Counted from the stretch's first letter, positions 22,859 through 32,028 are shown. The stretch: DNA of 32,222 nt from JARRNJ01 sp037385045 (GCA_037385045.1 JARRNJ010000040.1:1-32222); one strand, 5' to 3'. A program made the numbers and translations. The notes: a model not told the origin generated them from the sequence alone.

Positions 22859-23584
22859 TCAGGTCTCCAATGCGACGCCAAACAAATGCGGCAGGGCGGA
22901 AAATCCGTGGCCGACGCTGAGCCACAGGCCCGCCAGGGCCAGGCCGATGATCACCACGCCGACGGCGGGGCGGATGTAGGGGGTGCGTGCCAGCCGCGAC
23001 AGCCAGCCGGTCATGACCCCGGCGGTCATCACCGAGGGCAGGGTGCCGGCGCCGAAAAGGAGCATGAACGCCGCGCCGTGCAGCGCGCTTCCCGAGGTGG
23101 TGGTCCAGATCAGGGCGGAATAGACCAGTCCGCAGGGCAGCCAACCCCACACCAGTCCGAACAGGAATGCCTGAAGGGGCGAGCGCACCGGCAGCAGGCG
23201 CCGGCCCAGGGGCTCCAGGCGCTTCCACAGCGGCAGTCCGGCGCGTTCCAGCATGGCAAAGCGGGGGAACCAGCCCGCCAGGTACAGGCCGATGGCCACC
23301 ATCATGGCGGCGGCCACGTACTGCAGGACGGTGCGCCCGTGGCCCGACGCCAGCAGGTTCAGCAGCGTGCTGCCGAGCCCGCCGCCGATGGCCCCGGCGA
23401 TGGTGTAGCTGGTGATGCGGCCGAGATTGTAGGCCGATACGTAGGCCAGCAGCCGGCTGCGCCGGGTGCGGATGTCGGCCGGGAGGCTGAACGTGAGGGC
23501 GCCGACGATGCCGCCGCACATGCCCAGACAGTGGAGCGTGCTCAGCAGGCCGATGAAAAAGGCACCCGCAAACATCGGTTCCAC
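22859..23584 (-). CDS. TauE/SafE-like (UreH-TM) membrane protein
   Basis: An inner-membrane protein of 241 aa with about six helices, of the sulfite-exporter TauE/SafE-like family also called UreH-TM or cytochrome biogenesis-like. The first helix carries STLHCLGMCGGIVGAL, with a Cys-x-x-x-Cys pair, and later GLVWGWLPCGLVYSAL; both cysteine motifs are hallmarks of the subgroup often found beside cco genes for cbb3 oxidase, where a metal role is suspected. The start is GTG at 23584, eight bases after GGGGAG; ATG at 23575 is the alternative. It is followed at once by the broken sigma-54 activator, then the PCuAC remnant on the other strand. No relation to the TauE gene at 1682 beyond the fold. 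Confidence 0.88.
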   Translation of the reverse strand: MEPMFAGAFFIGLLSTLHCLGMCGGIVGALTFSLPADIRTRRSRLLAYVSAYNLGRITSYTIAGAIGGGLGSTLLNLLASGHGRTVLQYVAAAMMVAIGLYLAGWFPRFAMLERAGLPLWKRLEPLGRRLLPVRSPLQAFLFGLVWGWLPCGLVYSALIWTTTSGSALHGAAFMLLFGAGTLPSVMTAGVMTGWLSRLARTPYIRPAVGVVIIGLALAGLWLSVGHGFSALPHLFGVALET

Positions 23585-23645
23585 GACGACTGCTCCCCAC
23601 TACTACCGAGGGTAGATCATACCATGGCGCTGGTTGGCACCGTTG
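23585..23645 (-). promoter_or_regulatory. Possible promoter of the UreH-TM gene
   Basis: On the minus strand a TATGAT at 23622-23617 is a good -10 box, with only a poor -35 (TCAACG, 18 bases away). A small palindrome CTACC-GAG-GGTAG at 23603-23615 lies just downstream. Confidence 0.3.
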
Positions 23646-23654
23646 ATCTGGCGC

Positions 23655-23672
23655 AAAAAAGCCCTGCGGCGG
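23655..23672 (-). terminator. Weak terminator-like site after SLC13 gene
   Basis: Directly after the stop of the SLC13 gene the minus strand has a short GC-rich hairpin (GCC-GCAG-GGC) followed by six T. The stem is only three or four pairs, so it may be weak or chance. Confidence 0.3.
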
Positions 23673-23673
23673 T

Positions 23674-25608
23674 TCAGAACACCAGGTTCAGCATCACCAT
23701 CATCACCACCAGGAACAGGCCCGTCATGATGCCCCCGGCGCGCATGAAGTCCGCCACCCGGTAGCCGCCCGGCCCCATGATCAGGGCATTGACCTGGTGG
23801 GTGGGAATCAGGAACGAGTTGGAGGTGGCGATGGCCACCGTCAGGGCGAAAACCGCCGGGTTGGCGCCGGCGCCGATGGCGATGTTGATCGCCAGGGGCA
23901 CCAGCAGGACCGTGGCCCCGACGTTCGACATCACCAGGGTGAAAGCCGTCGCCAGCACGGCGATGGCCGCCTGCAGCACCCACACCGGCACCCCGTGCAG
24001 CAGGTTCAGGGTCTGGTGGGCGATCCAGGCCGCGGTGCCGGTGGTTTCCACCGCTAGCCCCAGGGGGATCAGGCTTGCCAGCAGAAACACGGTCTTCCAG
24101 CTTACCGCCTGATAGGCCTCGTCGATGTTGAGCACGCCGCTGAGGATCATGCCCACGGCTCCGGTGAGCAGCGCGGTCGACAGCTTCAGGTCCGTAAACA
24201 GGATCAGGCAGAGGGCCAGGGCGAAGAACAGCAGGGCGTGGGGCACCTTGTGCGGCCGGCTTTCCTCATGGGGGAACTCGGTGGTGACGACGACGAAATT
24301 GCGGTCGCGCTCCAGCCTCGCCAGGTCCTCCCAGGCGCTGTGGCAGATCAGCGTGTCGCCGGCCTGCAGCGGCAGGTCGCGCACGCCCGAGGTGATGGTC
24401 TCGCCCACGCGGTGCAGGGCCAGCACCGCCAAACCGTAGCTGCGGCGCATGCCGATGCCGCGCACCGTCTTGCCGATCAGGCGCGAGCCCGGCGGGATGA
24501 CAACTTCGGAAATTCCCGCCCGGGTCGGAATCAGCGATTCGGCGAAGGTTTCGAGCTGCTGGCGCAGCTCCAGTCCGCTGTCGCGGGCGAAACGCTCGAC
24601 CGTGGCCTGGGGCGCCATGACGGCGAGGGTGCTGCCGGCCTCCACAACCACTTCCTTGGACGGCCCGACGCGCGCCTCGCGGCCGACCTGCAAGCCGACG
24701 ATGCGCACCCCGTGGCGGCGCTCGATATCACCCACGTTCATGCCGACCGGGGGGCTTGCGGCCGCCACCCGCAGTTCCTGCAGCGCATAGTCCAGGCCGT
24801 AAGTCTCCCGGAAATAATCCATGGTGCTGCCGCCCTGGGTGCCCTTGGCCTGGATGGCAGGCAGCACCAGACGGCCGAACAGGACGAAATAGAGGATGCC
24901 GACGGCCAGCATGGCGATGCCGATGGGGGTGATGGAAAACAGATCGAAAGTGCGCATCGGTGCGACGCCTTCGGGCAGCGTCTTGTTGGAGGTCAGGATC
25001 AGGTCGTTGAGCAGGATCACCGGGCTCGAGCCGACCATAGTCAGGGTGCCGCCGAGAATGGCGCAGAAGCCCATGGGCATGAGCAGGCGTGACAGCGGCA
25101 GTCCGGTGCGCGACGAGATGCGGCTGACCACGGGCAGGAACAGGGCCGCGGCGCCCACGTTCTGCATGAAGCTGGAAATCACCCCCACGGTTCCCGAAAG
25201 CAGCGGAATGATCCGCTTCTCGGTGCTTCCGCCCACCTTCAGGATGACGCCGGCCACCCGGGTCATCAGCCCGGTCTTGTCCAGGCCCGCGCCGATGATC
25301 ATGACCGCGATAATGGAGATCACCGCGTTGCTTTCGAAGCCGGTGAACAGATCGGCGATCGGCACCACGGGCGCCAGCATCTCATTGAGCCACGGGGCGT
25401 ATTCCGCCAGCGCCGGGAAATGATGGGCGAGCCACGGGGTCCCGGCGCCTTCGTGCTGGTAGGGCTGGAACAGTTCGGTCAGCCCCAGCATCACCATGAT
25501 GACCAGGGCGGTTACGTCCACGCGCACCACTTCGGATACGAACATGAAGATGGTCAGGCCCAGGATGAACAGGACCAGGATCATCTGCGGGGTCAGTTGC
25601 AGCTCCAT
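23674..25608 (-). CDS. SLC13-family transporter with TrkA-C domains
   Basis: A membrane transporter of 644 aa. The first half has about five hydrophobic helices from LTPQMILVLFILGLTIFMF on, with SSFMQNVGAAALFLPVV, the duplicated DASS (SLC13) motif, and TLTMVGSSPVILLND. The middle, about residues 255-400, is two TrkA-C (RCK_C) regulatory domains (RIVGLQVGREARVGPS, VVIPPGSRLIGKTVRGIGMRR, LPLQAGDTLICHSAWEDLARL). The second half repeats the transport half with VMSNVGATVLLVPLAINIA. Proteins of this order move sulfate, dicarboxylates or similar anions with sodium; sulfate is a reasonable guess in a sulfur-oxidiser-like genome. The ATG at 25608 follows GAGGT by nine bases; the frame is open to 25674. 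It is divergent from rlmKL. Confidence 0.92.
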   Translation of the reverse strand: MELQLTPQMILVLFILGLTIFMFVSEVVRVDVTALVIMVMLGLTELFQPYQHEGAGTPWLAHHFPALAEYAPWLNEMLAPVVPIADLFTGFESNAVISIIAVMIIGAGLDKTGLMTRVAGVILKVGGSTEKRIIPLLSGTVGVISSFMQNVGAAALFLPVVSRISSRTGLPLSRLLMPMGFCAILGGTLTMVGSSPVILLNDLILTSNKTLPEGVAPMRTFDLFSITPIGIAMLAVGILYFVLFGRLVLPAIQAKGTQGGSTMDYFRETYGLDYALQELRVAAASPPVGMNVGDIERRHGVRIVGLQVGREARVGPSKEVVVEAGSTLAVMAPQATVERFARDSGLELRQQLETFAESLIPTRAGISEVVIPPGSRLIGKTVRGIGMRRSYGLAVLALHRVGETITSGVRDLPLQAGDTLICHSAWEDLARLERDRNFVVVTTEFPHEESRPHKVPHALLFFALALCLILFTDLKLSTALLTGAVGMILSGVLNIDEAYQAVSWKTVFLLASLIPLGLAVETTGTAAWIAHQTLNLLHGVPVWVLQAAIAVLATAFTLVMSNVGATVLLVPLAINIAIGAGANPAVFALTVAIATSNSFLIPTHQVNALIMGPGGYRVADFMRAGGIMTGLFLVVMMVMLNLVF

Positions 25609-25709
25609 GAACCGGATACCTCGTCGACCGGCGGCGGCAATATCGATGTCGGCGCCACTTGAGTAAACTACCACGATTTGTGCGGACCCAACCGCTTTGC
25701 GGGCCTCCC

Positions 25710-27899
25710 ATGAGTACTTCGCTACAATTGTTTGCCACGGCGCCCAAGGGCATCGCTTCGCTTTTGGTCGACGAACTGCGCGCCCTGGGCGCGCTCAACG
25801 TGGCCGAAACCCGCGCCGGCGCCGCCTTCGAGGGCGACCAGGAACTGGCCTACCGGGCGTGCCTGTGGCTGCGCACCGCCAACCGGGTGCTGCTGCCGCT
25901 GGCCCGGTTTGCGGCGGCCTCGCCCGAGGCCCTGTACGCCGGCGTCCAAAGCGTGGACTGGGGCGGGCACATGGACGCGGCCGGCACTCTGGCGGTGGAC
26001 TTTTCCACCTCCGGTTCGCGCATACGCCATAGTCATTTCGGCGCCCTGAAGGTCAAGGATGCCATCGTCGACCAGTTCCGCGACCGCTGCGGGCAGCGTC
26101 CGTCCGTGGAGTTGCAGCGTCCCGATCTGCGGATCAACGTCTACCTGCACCGTGACCAGGCGACGGTCAGCATCGACCTGTCCGGCGAGTCGCTGCACCG
26201 GCGCGGCTACCGCGCCGACACCGTCGCCGCGCCGCTGAAGGAAAATCTGGCGGCGGCCATTCTGCTGCGGGCGGGCTGGCCGCAGGTGGCGGCCGCGGGC
26301 GGCGCGTTGCTGGATCCCATGTGCGGCTCCGGCACCCTGCCGATCGAAGCGGCCCTGATGGCCGGCGATGTGGCCCCGGGGCTGTTGCGCGACTATTTCG
26401 GTTTCCTCGCCTGGAAGGGGCACGCGCCCGACACCTGGGCGGCGCTGCTCGAGGAGGCCAGGCAGCGGCGTGAGGCCGGCCTCGCGTCGCTGCCGCCGAT
26501 CGTCGGCTACGACGCGGACCGCGGCGCAATCCGCGCGGCGCTGGAAAACCTGGCCCGGGCCGGTCTCAGCGGCCGGGTGCACGCCGAGCGCCGTGACCTG
26601 GAACGATTGCAGCCGGTGGGCGAGGTGCCGGGGCTGGTGGTGGCCAATCCGCCTTACGGGGAGCGGCTGGGGGACGCCGAGCAGTTGAAGCCGCTCTACG
26701 CTGGATTGGGCGAAATACTCAGGCAACGCTTTCACGGCTGGCGCGCCGCCGTATTCACCGGCAATCCGGACTTGGCCAAGCAGATGGGTCTGCGCGCCCG
26801 ACGCCTGCACAAGCTATACAACGGCGCCATCGAATGCCGCCTGCTGCACTTTGAGGTGGATCCGCAGTGGTTCGTAGCCCCCGGGCCGCGGCCGCTGGTG
26901 CCGCCGCCGGCGGCGCCCGAGCAGTGGAGCGACGGCGCGCGCATGTTCGCCAACCGCCTGCGCAAGAACCTGCGCGAGCTGGGCCGCTGGGCGCGCCGCG
27001 CGGGCGTGACCTGCTATCGGGTCTACGATGCCGACATGCCGGAATACGCCCTGGCCATCGATCTCTATCAAGAAGCGGACGCGGACCAACGCTGGGCGCA
27101 CGTACAGGAATACCAGGCGCCGCCTTCGGTCGATGCGCGCCAGGCCGGCCGCCGGCTGCGCGATGCCCTGGCGGTAGTTCCGACCGTCATGGACCTCCCC
27201 GCCGAGCATCTGTTTTTCAAGGTGCGCAGCCGTCAGAAGGGCGGCGAGCAGTACCGCAAACAGGCCGCCGAGCGGCGCTTTCACCGGGTGCAGGAAGGCG
27301 CTTACCTCTTCGAGGTCAATTTCACCGATTACCTGGACACCGGCCTGTTCCTCGACCACCGGGCCACGCGGCGCCTGGTGGGCGAACTGGCCGGAGGGCG
27401 CCGTTGCTTGAATCTGTTCGCCTACACCGGCACGGCCAGCGTTTATGCCGCGGGCGGCGGCGCCTCCGCCGTTACCACCGTGGACCTGTCGAACACCTAC
27501 CTCGACTGGGCGCGGCGCAACATGGCCCTGAACGGGTTCACCGGCGCCGATTACCGCTTCATCCAGGCGGACTGCCTGGCCTGGCTGCAGGAGCAGGCCG
27601 GGGATTCACGGGCGCCGCGCTATGGCCTGATCTTTCTCGACCCGCCGACCCATTCCCGCTCCAAGCGCATGCACACCGACTTCGACGTGCAGCGCGACCA
27701 GGTGACGCTGTTGCGCCAGGCCGCCGGCCTGCTGGAGGACGACGGCGTCCTGATCTTCTCCAACAACTTCCGCAAGTTCAGGCTGGACGCCGCCGCGCTG
27801 CCGGAACTGCACATCGAGGACATCACCGCCGCGACCATTCCGCGGGACTTCGCCCGCAACCCGCGCATCCACAACTGCTGGCGCATTTCCCGGGCGTAG
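25710..27899 (+). CDS. rlmL: Bifunctional 23S rRNA methyltransferase RlmKL
   Basis: Modifies 23S rRNA at G2445 (m2G, RlmL part) and G2069 (m7G, RlmK part), using S-adenosylmethionine. The 729 aa are one fused protein as in E. coli. Residues about 45-155: THUMP domain. About 160-385: RlmL methyltransferase with DPMCGSGTLPIEAAL near 201 and the NPPYGER motif near 313. About 430-729: RlmK methyltransferase with LNLFAYTGTASVYAAGGGA near 570 and LDPPTHSRSKRM near 643. The ATG at 25710 (MSTSLQLFATAPKG) fits the family N-terminus; the open frame continues to 25659. The convergent neighbour is separated by a palindromic repeat. Confidence 0.96.
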   Translation: MSTSLQLFATAPKGIASLLVDELRALGALNVAETRAGAAFEGDQELAYRACLWLRTANRVLLPLARFAAASPEALYAGVQSVDWGGHMDAAGTLAVDFSTSGSRIRHSHFGALKVKDAIVDQFRDRCGQRPSVELQRPDLRINVYLHRDQATVSIDLSGESLHRRGYRADTVAAPLKENLAAAILLRAGWPQVAAAGGALLDPMCGSGTLPIEAALMAGDVAPGLLRDYFGFLAWKGHAPDTWAALLEEARQRREAGLASLPPIVGYDADRGAIRAALENLARAGLSGRVHAERRDLERLQPVGEVPGLVVANPPYGERLGDAEQLKPLYAGLGEILRQRFHGWRAAVFTGNPDLAKQMGLRARRLHKLYNGAIECRLLHFEVDPQWFVAPGPRPLVPPPAAPEQWSDGARMFANRLRKNLRELGRWARRAGVTCYRVYDADMPEYALAIDLYQEADADQRWAHVQEYQAPPSVDARQAGRRLRDALAVVPTVMDLPAEHLFFKVRSRQKGGEQYRKQAAERRFHRVQEGAYLFEVNFTDYLDTGLFLDHRATRRLVGELAGGRRCLNLFAYTGTASVYAAGGGASAVTTVDLSNTYLDWARRNMALNGFTGADYRFIQADCLAWLQEQAGDSRAPRYGLIFLDPPTHSRSKRMHTDFDVQRDQVTLLRQAAGLLEDDGVLIFSNNFRKFRLDAAALPELHIEDITAATIPRDFARNPRIHNCWRISRA

Positions 27900-27922
27900 T
27901 GCGGTCGTTTGGCTGTTACAGC

Positions 27923-28050
27923 CCAGCGCAGAGGTGCGGAGACGCTAAGATCGCAAAGAAGCTATTTGCCGTTTATGAATCCAGGACCCCATGGGGACGG
28001 TGCAACGTCCACCATAAGAATTCTCGGCGGCCTTCGCGCCTCCGCGCTGG
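27923..28050. repeat. ~128-bp palindromic element, copy A
   Basis: Starts CCAGCGCAGAGGTGCGGAGA and ends with the inverted form CGCGCCTCCGCGCTGG. It fills the gap between the convergent rlmKL and MscS-type genes, reaching to within a few bases of the minus-strand stop. Its middle contains CCCCATGGGG and differs from that of copies B and C. Confidence 0.75.
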
Positions 28051-28051
28051 A

Positions 28052-28975
28052 TTATTGTTTTTCGTGTTCCGCCACCGAGCCGTTGTTGAGCAACTGCGCG
28101 AGTATGGGTTTGCTCGCTTCGCCGAAGTAGATGGACCGGTGGGGGAACGGGATTTCGATGCCCTGGCGGTCGAACTCGATTTTGATGCGCCGTTGATACT
28201 CGCGCCCTACGTCCCACTGTTTGATGGGTTTGGTGCGCAGGCGGCCCTTTATCATTACCGCCGAGTCGGCGAACTGGTCGAGGCCGAACACTTCGACATC
28301 GTCCACCATCAGCGGGCCGAACTTGGGGTCCTTGCGCAGTTCGGCGCCCACCCGCTTCATGATTTCCATCACCTGGTCCACGTCCTCCTTGTAGGCCACG
28401 CCGATGTCGAACACGTAGGCCGACCATTCGCGCGTCAGATTGGCCAGGGTGTTCACCGTGCCGTTGGGAAACACGTGCACCGTGCCCGACAGGTCGCGCA
28501 GGACGATGGTACGGAAGTTGATCTGCTCCACCAGGCCGCCGGTGCCGTTCACCGTGGCCACGTCGCCGACCCGCACCTGGTTTTCCAGGATCATGAAGAA
28601 CCCGGCAATCACATCGCGGACCAGGTGCTGGGCGCCGAATCCCACCGCCACGCCGGCCACACCGGCGCTGGCGAGGATAGGGCCGATTTCCACGCCGAAC
28701 TCCCGCAGGACCACCAGGCCGGCCACCACCCATAACATGATGAACACCGCCTGGCGCAGCAGACGCACCAGGGTTTCGGCGCGCTTTTCCGCTTCGCTGG
28801 GCACGTCACCGGACTCCTGGCCGCGGCGCACCAAGTGCTGCTCAAGCCGTTTGAGGCTGATTTTCGCCGCGGTCATCAGCAGCCAGAACACCACCAGGAT
28901 CAGCAACAGGCGGAAGGCCCCCAGCACGACGTCCTCCCAGCTGATGTTCTCTATGAACTTGGTGATGATTTCCAT
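28052..28975 (-). CDS. Mechanosensitive ion channel family protein
   Basis: A second, distinct MscS-type channel subunit of 307 aa. N-terminal helix LGAFRLLLILVVFWLLM, a charged stretch, then VFIMLWVVAGLVVLREFGV, and the pore helix GPILASAGVAGVAVGFGAQHLVRDVIAGFFMI, the TM3 of the MscS family. The beta domain shows QVRVGDVATVNGTGGLVEQI and VFPNGTVNTLANLT, and the end is FPHRSIYFG. The ATG at 28975 follows AGGGG; the frame is open to 29017. It is divergent from the LapA-like gene and likely protects against osmotic shock. It shares little beyond the fold with the MscS gene at 20107. Confidence 0.93.
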   Translation of the reverse strand: MEIITKFIENISWEDVVLGAFRLLLILVVFWLLMTAAKISLKRLEQHLVRRGQESGDVPSEAEKRAETLVRLLRQAVFIMLWVVAGLVVLREFGVEIGPILASAGVAGVAVGFGAQHLVRDVIAGFFMILENQVRVGDVATVNGTGGLVEQINFRTIVLRDLSGTVHVFPNGTVNTLANLTREWSAYVFDIGVAYKEDVDQVMEIMKRVGAELRKDPKFGPLMVDDVEVFGLDQFADSAVMIKGRLRTKPIKQWDVGREYQRRIKIEFDRQGIEIPFPHRSIYFGEASKPILAQLLNNGSVAEHEKQ

Positions 28976-29121
28976 CGGGAACCCCTTTCTCCGTCGATCC
29001 CTATCCCGTGCCGGCACTTCGCAGGCAACCAGTCACAACAGTATAACAACCGTTTTGCCGGCCCGTTCCCGAGCCCGCGGAGTGCCCTGGCTATACTGAG
29101 GGTATTGCCGCAACCGGGTCT

Positions 29122-29340
29122 ATGACGATGCACAAGCTGAAGCCGTATCTGGCGCTGTCGATAGTTGCCTTGGTACTCGTGCTGGCGGCCCAGAACGCCG
29201 TTGTGGTCGAGATCCGTTTTCTGTTCTGGACCGTCAGCATGTCCCGCGCCCTGGTCCTTCTGTTCACCCTGCTGGCCGGTGCCGCGCTGGGATGGGCCGC
29301 ATGCGGTCTGACCCAGCGCCGGCGGCGCTCTTCTTCGTAA
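29122..29340 (+). CDS. LapA domain (DUF1049) membrane protein
   Basis: A 72-aa inner-membrane protein with two helices: about residues 9-24 (LALSIVALVLVLAAQN) and 43-60 (LVLLFTLLAGAALGWAACGL). Between them lies the LapA pattern QNAVVVEIRFLFWTVSMSRAL, and the end is basic (QRRRRSSS). In E. coli LapA works with LapB in controlling LPS synthesis; small stand-alone LapA-like proteins are common and their role is less clear. The start could be the ATG at 29122 or at 29128. It stands alone, with a possible hairpin about 30 bases after its stop. Confidence 0.87.
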   Translation: MTMHKLKPYLALSIVALVLVLAAQNAVVVEIRFLFWTVSMSRALVLLFTLLAGAALGWAACGLTQRRRRSSS

Positions 29341-29544
29341 CTGACTCCACGCATTTGGTCGCAAGATTGCCGGCCGCAGCTCCTGGGAGCGGCGGCCCTT
29401 CGCGCCGTTTCAGATTTGCCGTGGTCTGCCGCTACATGGGCGCGAGGGTGCAGCGCCGGTGGTGTCTATGGATTGCCGCCCCGAATCTCCGGTTACTCGA
29501 CTACACGTACAGGGCTTTCGGGACGGAAGCCGAGGAGCAACAAG
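29341..29544 (+). other. Intergenic region before the chemotaxis receptor
   Basis: A hairpin GGCCGC-A-GCT / AGC-G-GCGGCC (29372-29397) may end the LapA transcript, though no T run follows. I looked for a flagellar sigma-28 promoter for the receptor and found none. GAGGAG lies just before the ATG at 29545. Confidence 0.4.
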
Positions 29545-31191
29545 ATGAAATGGTTTCAGAACCTTGCCTTCAAGCGCAAATTGCAGCTGGCGATTGGCTT
29601 GATTTCCGTAACGTTGGTGGTGTTGGGCGCCAGCGCCGTGACCTCCGTCACCGGCATCCGGGACGAGGAACGCAACGTGATGAACACGTTCCTGCCCGCC
29701 ATCGACTACGTGGTGGAGGCCGACCGGGACCTGTACCAGTCGCTGGTCGCCGAACGCACTCTGCTCCTCCCCGGGGTCGACGACCAGACGGCCACGGCGT
29801 TGTTGAAGGACCACGACGACAACATTCAACAGGCGCGCACCCGGGTCGGTAAATTTGCCGCGGTGATGTCCGATCCCAAGGCCAAGGCCATGGCAGCCCA
29901 CTTTGCTGACCTGGCCACCGTTTGGGCGAAGACTTCGGCCAAGGTCCTGAAACTGCGCGCACAAGGCACCGACCAGGCCATGGAGGCGGCCCGCAAACTC
30001 AGCCGCGGCGAGGGGCAACAACAGTTCGACGCCATGCGCGGGGTGCTCAATGACCTCGAGGACCTGACCAACCATCTCGCCGCCGCCAATGCGGCTGCGG
30101 CCGAAACAACCTCCACCGCCAGCGTACGGGCCGTCATTATCGTCGCGGCGGTCGGGTTGCTGCTGTGCGTGGGGTTGGTGCTGACCTTCCCCAGCCTGGT
30201 GACCAAGCCGCTGGAGCGTATCCGCGGGCGCATGAACGAGATCGCCTCCGGGTCCGGCGACCTCACGGCCCGCCTCGACGTGACGTCGCGGGATGAATTC
30301 GGACAACTGGCGGAGTCCTTCAACCGCTTTGCCGACACTCTCAGCAACCTGGTGCGCAAGGTCGCCTCCGCAACCTCGCAGATGGGCGCGGCATCGGAAC
30401 AGCTATCGGTGGTCGCCGGCCAGACCAGCGAAACGGTGCAGAAGCAGCTGTCGGAAACCGACCAAGTGGCGGCGGCCATGAACGAAATGGCAGCGACCGC
30501 CCAGGAGGTGGCGCGCAACGCCACCGCCGCGGCCGAGGGCACGCGCCACGCGGACGAGCAGGCCGCCACCGGCAAGACCATGCTGCGCGAGACCATGGCG
30601 CGGGTCGAACGCCTGGCCGGCGAGGTGGAACGCACCGCCGATGTTGTGGGCCGGGTACACGGCGACAGCCAGGAAATCGGCAAGGTGCTGGACGTAATCC
30701 GCGGTGTCGCCGAGCAGACCAACCTGCTGGCGCTGAACGCCGCAATCGAAGCGGCCCGCGCCGGGGAGCAAGGCCGGGGTTTCTCGGTGGTCGCCGACGA
30801 GGTCCGTACTCTGGCGCAGCGCACCCAGCAGTCCACTGGCGAAATCCAGGCCATGGTCGAGCGCTTGCAGGAGGCGACCAGCGAAGCGGTGGAGGCCATG
30901 GGGCGCGGCCGCGAGGAGGCAAGCGCGACCGTGGAGCAGACCCGCGAAACCCAGACCGCCCTGGAAGCAGTGACGCGGGAGGTGGCCTCGATCACCGAAG
31001 GCACCACTCAGATTGCCAGTGCCGCCGAGGAGCAGAGCGCGGTGTCCGAGGACATCAACCGCAATATCAGCACCATCAGCGAAATCGCCGGCCAGACCGC
31101 CGAGGGCGCCAGCCAGACGGCCAATTCCAGCCGCGAGATCACCAAGCTTGCGACCGACCTGCAGAAGCTGGTGGCACAGTTCAGAGTGTGA
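29545..31191 (+). CDS. Methyl-accepting chemotaxis protein
   Basis: A 548-aa transmembrane chemoreceptor. Membrane helix 1 is at about residues 13-34 (KLQLAIGLISVTLVVLGAS), followed by a periplasmic four-helix-bundle ligand domain of about 155 residues (4HB_MCP type). Helix 2 is VRAVIIVAAVGLLLCVGLVLTF at about 195-216, then HAMP (LVTKPLERIRGRMNEIASGSGDLTARLD). The cytoplasmic signalling domain has the hairpin tip VAEQTNLLALNAAIEAARAGEQGRGFSVVADEVR, which binds CheA and CheW. No C-terminal CheR-binding pentapeptide is seen. The ATG at 29545 follows GAGGAG; the frame is open to 29416. It is a single-gene unit with no che genes in the window; the ligand is unknown. Confidence 0.96.
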   Translation: MKWFQNLAFKRKLQLAIGLISVTLVVLGASAVTSVTGIRDEERNVMNTFLPAIDYVVEADRDLYQSLVAERTLLLPGVDDQTATALLKDHDDNIQQARTRVGKFAAVMSDPKAKAMAAHFADLATVWAKTSAKVLKLRAQGTDQAMEAARKLSRGEGQQQFDAMRGVLNDLEDLTNHLAAANAAAAETTSTASVRAVIIVAAVGLLLCVGLVLTFPSLVTKPLERIRGRMNEIASGSGDLTARLDVTSRDEFGQLAESFNRFADTLSNLVRKVASATSQMGAASEQLSVVAGQTSETVQKQLSETDQVAAAMNEMAATAQEVARNATAAAEGTRHADEQAATGKTMLRETMARVERLAGEVERTADVVGRVHGDSQEIGKVLDVIRGVAEQTNLLALNAAIEAARAGEQGRGFSVVADEVRTLAQRTQQSTGEIQAMVERLQEATSEAVEAMGRGREEASATVEQTRETQTALEAVTREVASITEGTTQIASAAEEQSAVSEDINRNISTISEIAGQTAEGASQTANSSREITKLATDLQKLVAQFRV

Positions 31192-31210
31192 GCGGGCTCG
31201 GCGGCTGCGG

Positions 31211-31900
31211 TTACCGGCGCTGGAACACGAGATCCCAGACCCGGTGGCCCAGCCGCTCGCCGCGCTGTTCGTACTTGGTGCGGGGGCGCTCGCCGCGTGG
31301 TGAGAAGGCGCCCGCCCCGGCGCAGTTGACGTACTCCGGGTCGCCCTCCATCACGCTGAGCATGTGCCGGGCGTAGTCCTCCCAATCCGTCGCCATGTGA
31401 AACAAGCCGCCCGGGCGCAGTTTGGCGGCGACCGTGGCCACGAACGCCGGCTGCAGCAGGCGCCGTTTGTGGTGCCTTTTCTTGTGCCAGGGGTCCGGAA
31501 AGAATACGTAGACGCCATCGAGGCTGGCGTCCGCAATGGTGTGATCCAGAACCTGTACCGCATCGCCGCAGGCCACGCGGACGTTGGTGAGCCCGGCCTG
31601 CTCCAGGCGCAGCAGCAGCGCGCCGACACCCGGGCGGTGCACCTCCACTCCCAGGTAGTCGCGCTCCGGGTGGGCAGTCGCCATCTCCAGCAGCGACGTG
31701 CCGGTGCCGAAGCCGATTTCCAGCAACCGCGGCGCCCGGCGGCCGAACAGCGCGTCCAGATTCAGCACGCCCCTGTCAGGGTCGAAGCCGTAGCGCGGCA
31801 GCAGCTCCTCCAGCGCCCGCTTCTGCGCCGGCGTCATGCGCCCTTCCCGGCGCACAAAGCTGCGAATCGGGCGGTGGTGGCGTTCGGGCGTCAAGGACAA
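31211..31900 (-). CDS. trmB: tRNA (guanine-N7-)-methyltransferase
   Basis: Adds the N7 methyl group to G46 of tRNAs using S-adenosylmethionine. About 229 aa: RPIRSFVRREGR near the start, LEIGFGTGTSLLEMA (SAM motif I), GVEVHRPGVGALL, the family hallmark FFPDPWHKKRHHKRRL, and FHMATDWEDYARHML. The family N-terminus reaches a few residues upstream of RPIRSF, and the only starts there are TTG at 31900 and TTG at 31894. Neither has a Shine-Dalgarno sequence, because palindromic element B begins at the very next base upstream. The frame runs on to 32062 through that element, but those residues are a translation of the repeat. Confidence 0.92.
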   Translation of the reverse strand: MSLTPERHHRPIRSFVRREGRMTPAQKRALEELLPRYGFDPDRGVLNLDALFGRRAPRLLEIGFGTGTSLLEMATAHPERDYLGVEVHRPGVGALLLRLEQAGLTNVRVACGDAVQVLDHTIADASLDGVYVFFPDPWHKKRHHKRRLLQPAFVATVAAKLRPGGLFHMATDWEDYARHMLSVMEGDPEYVNCAGAGAFSPRGERPRTKYEQRGERLGHRVWDLVFQRR

Positions 31901-31901
31901 T

Positions 31902-32028
31902 CCAGCGCAGAGGCGCAGTGGCGCTGAGGGCGCGAAGAGTGAAAGAACGCGCGAGAGCGTGCACGCCCATCCTTTGGTTTCATTGCCAAACCCTTTGCGT
32001 CCTTCGCGTTTTCGCGTCTTTGCGCTGA
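31902..32028. repeat. ~127-bp palindromic element, copy B
   Basis: Starts CCAGCGCAGAGGCGCAGTGG and ends TTCGCGTCTTTGCGCTGA, the inverted form. It abuts the start codon of trmB. The middle carries GGTTT/AAACC and differs from copies A and C. Confidence 0.8.

Noticed and set aside
22886..23764. 292-aa open frame on the plus strand
   Set aside because: Antisense to the UreH-TM gene, repetitive Gly/Gln/His text with no motif.
26867..28735. 622-aa open frame on the plus strand
   Set aside because: Overlaps rlmKL in another frame and runs antisense to the MscS-type gene; a GC-rich shadow.
29341..29544. Cyclic-di-GMP riboswitch or sigma-28 promoter before the chemotaxis receptor
   Set aside because: No conserved riboswitch core or TAAA/GCCGATAA boxes could be found.
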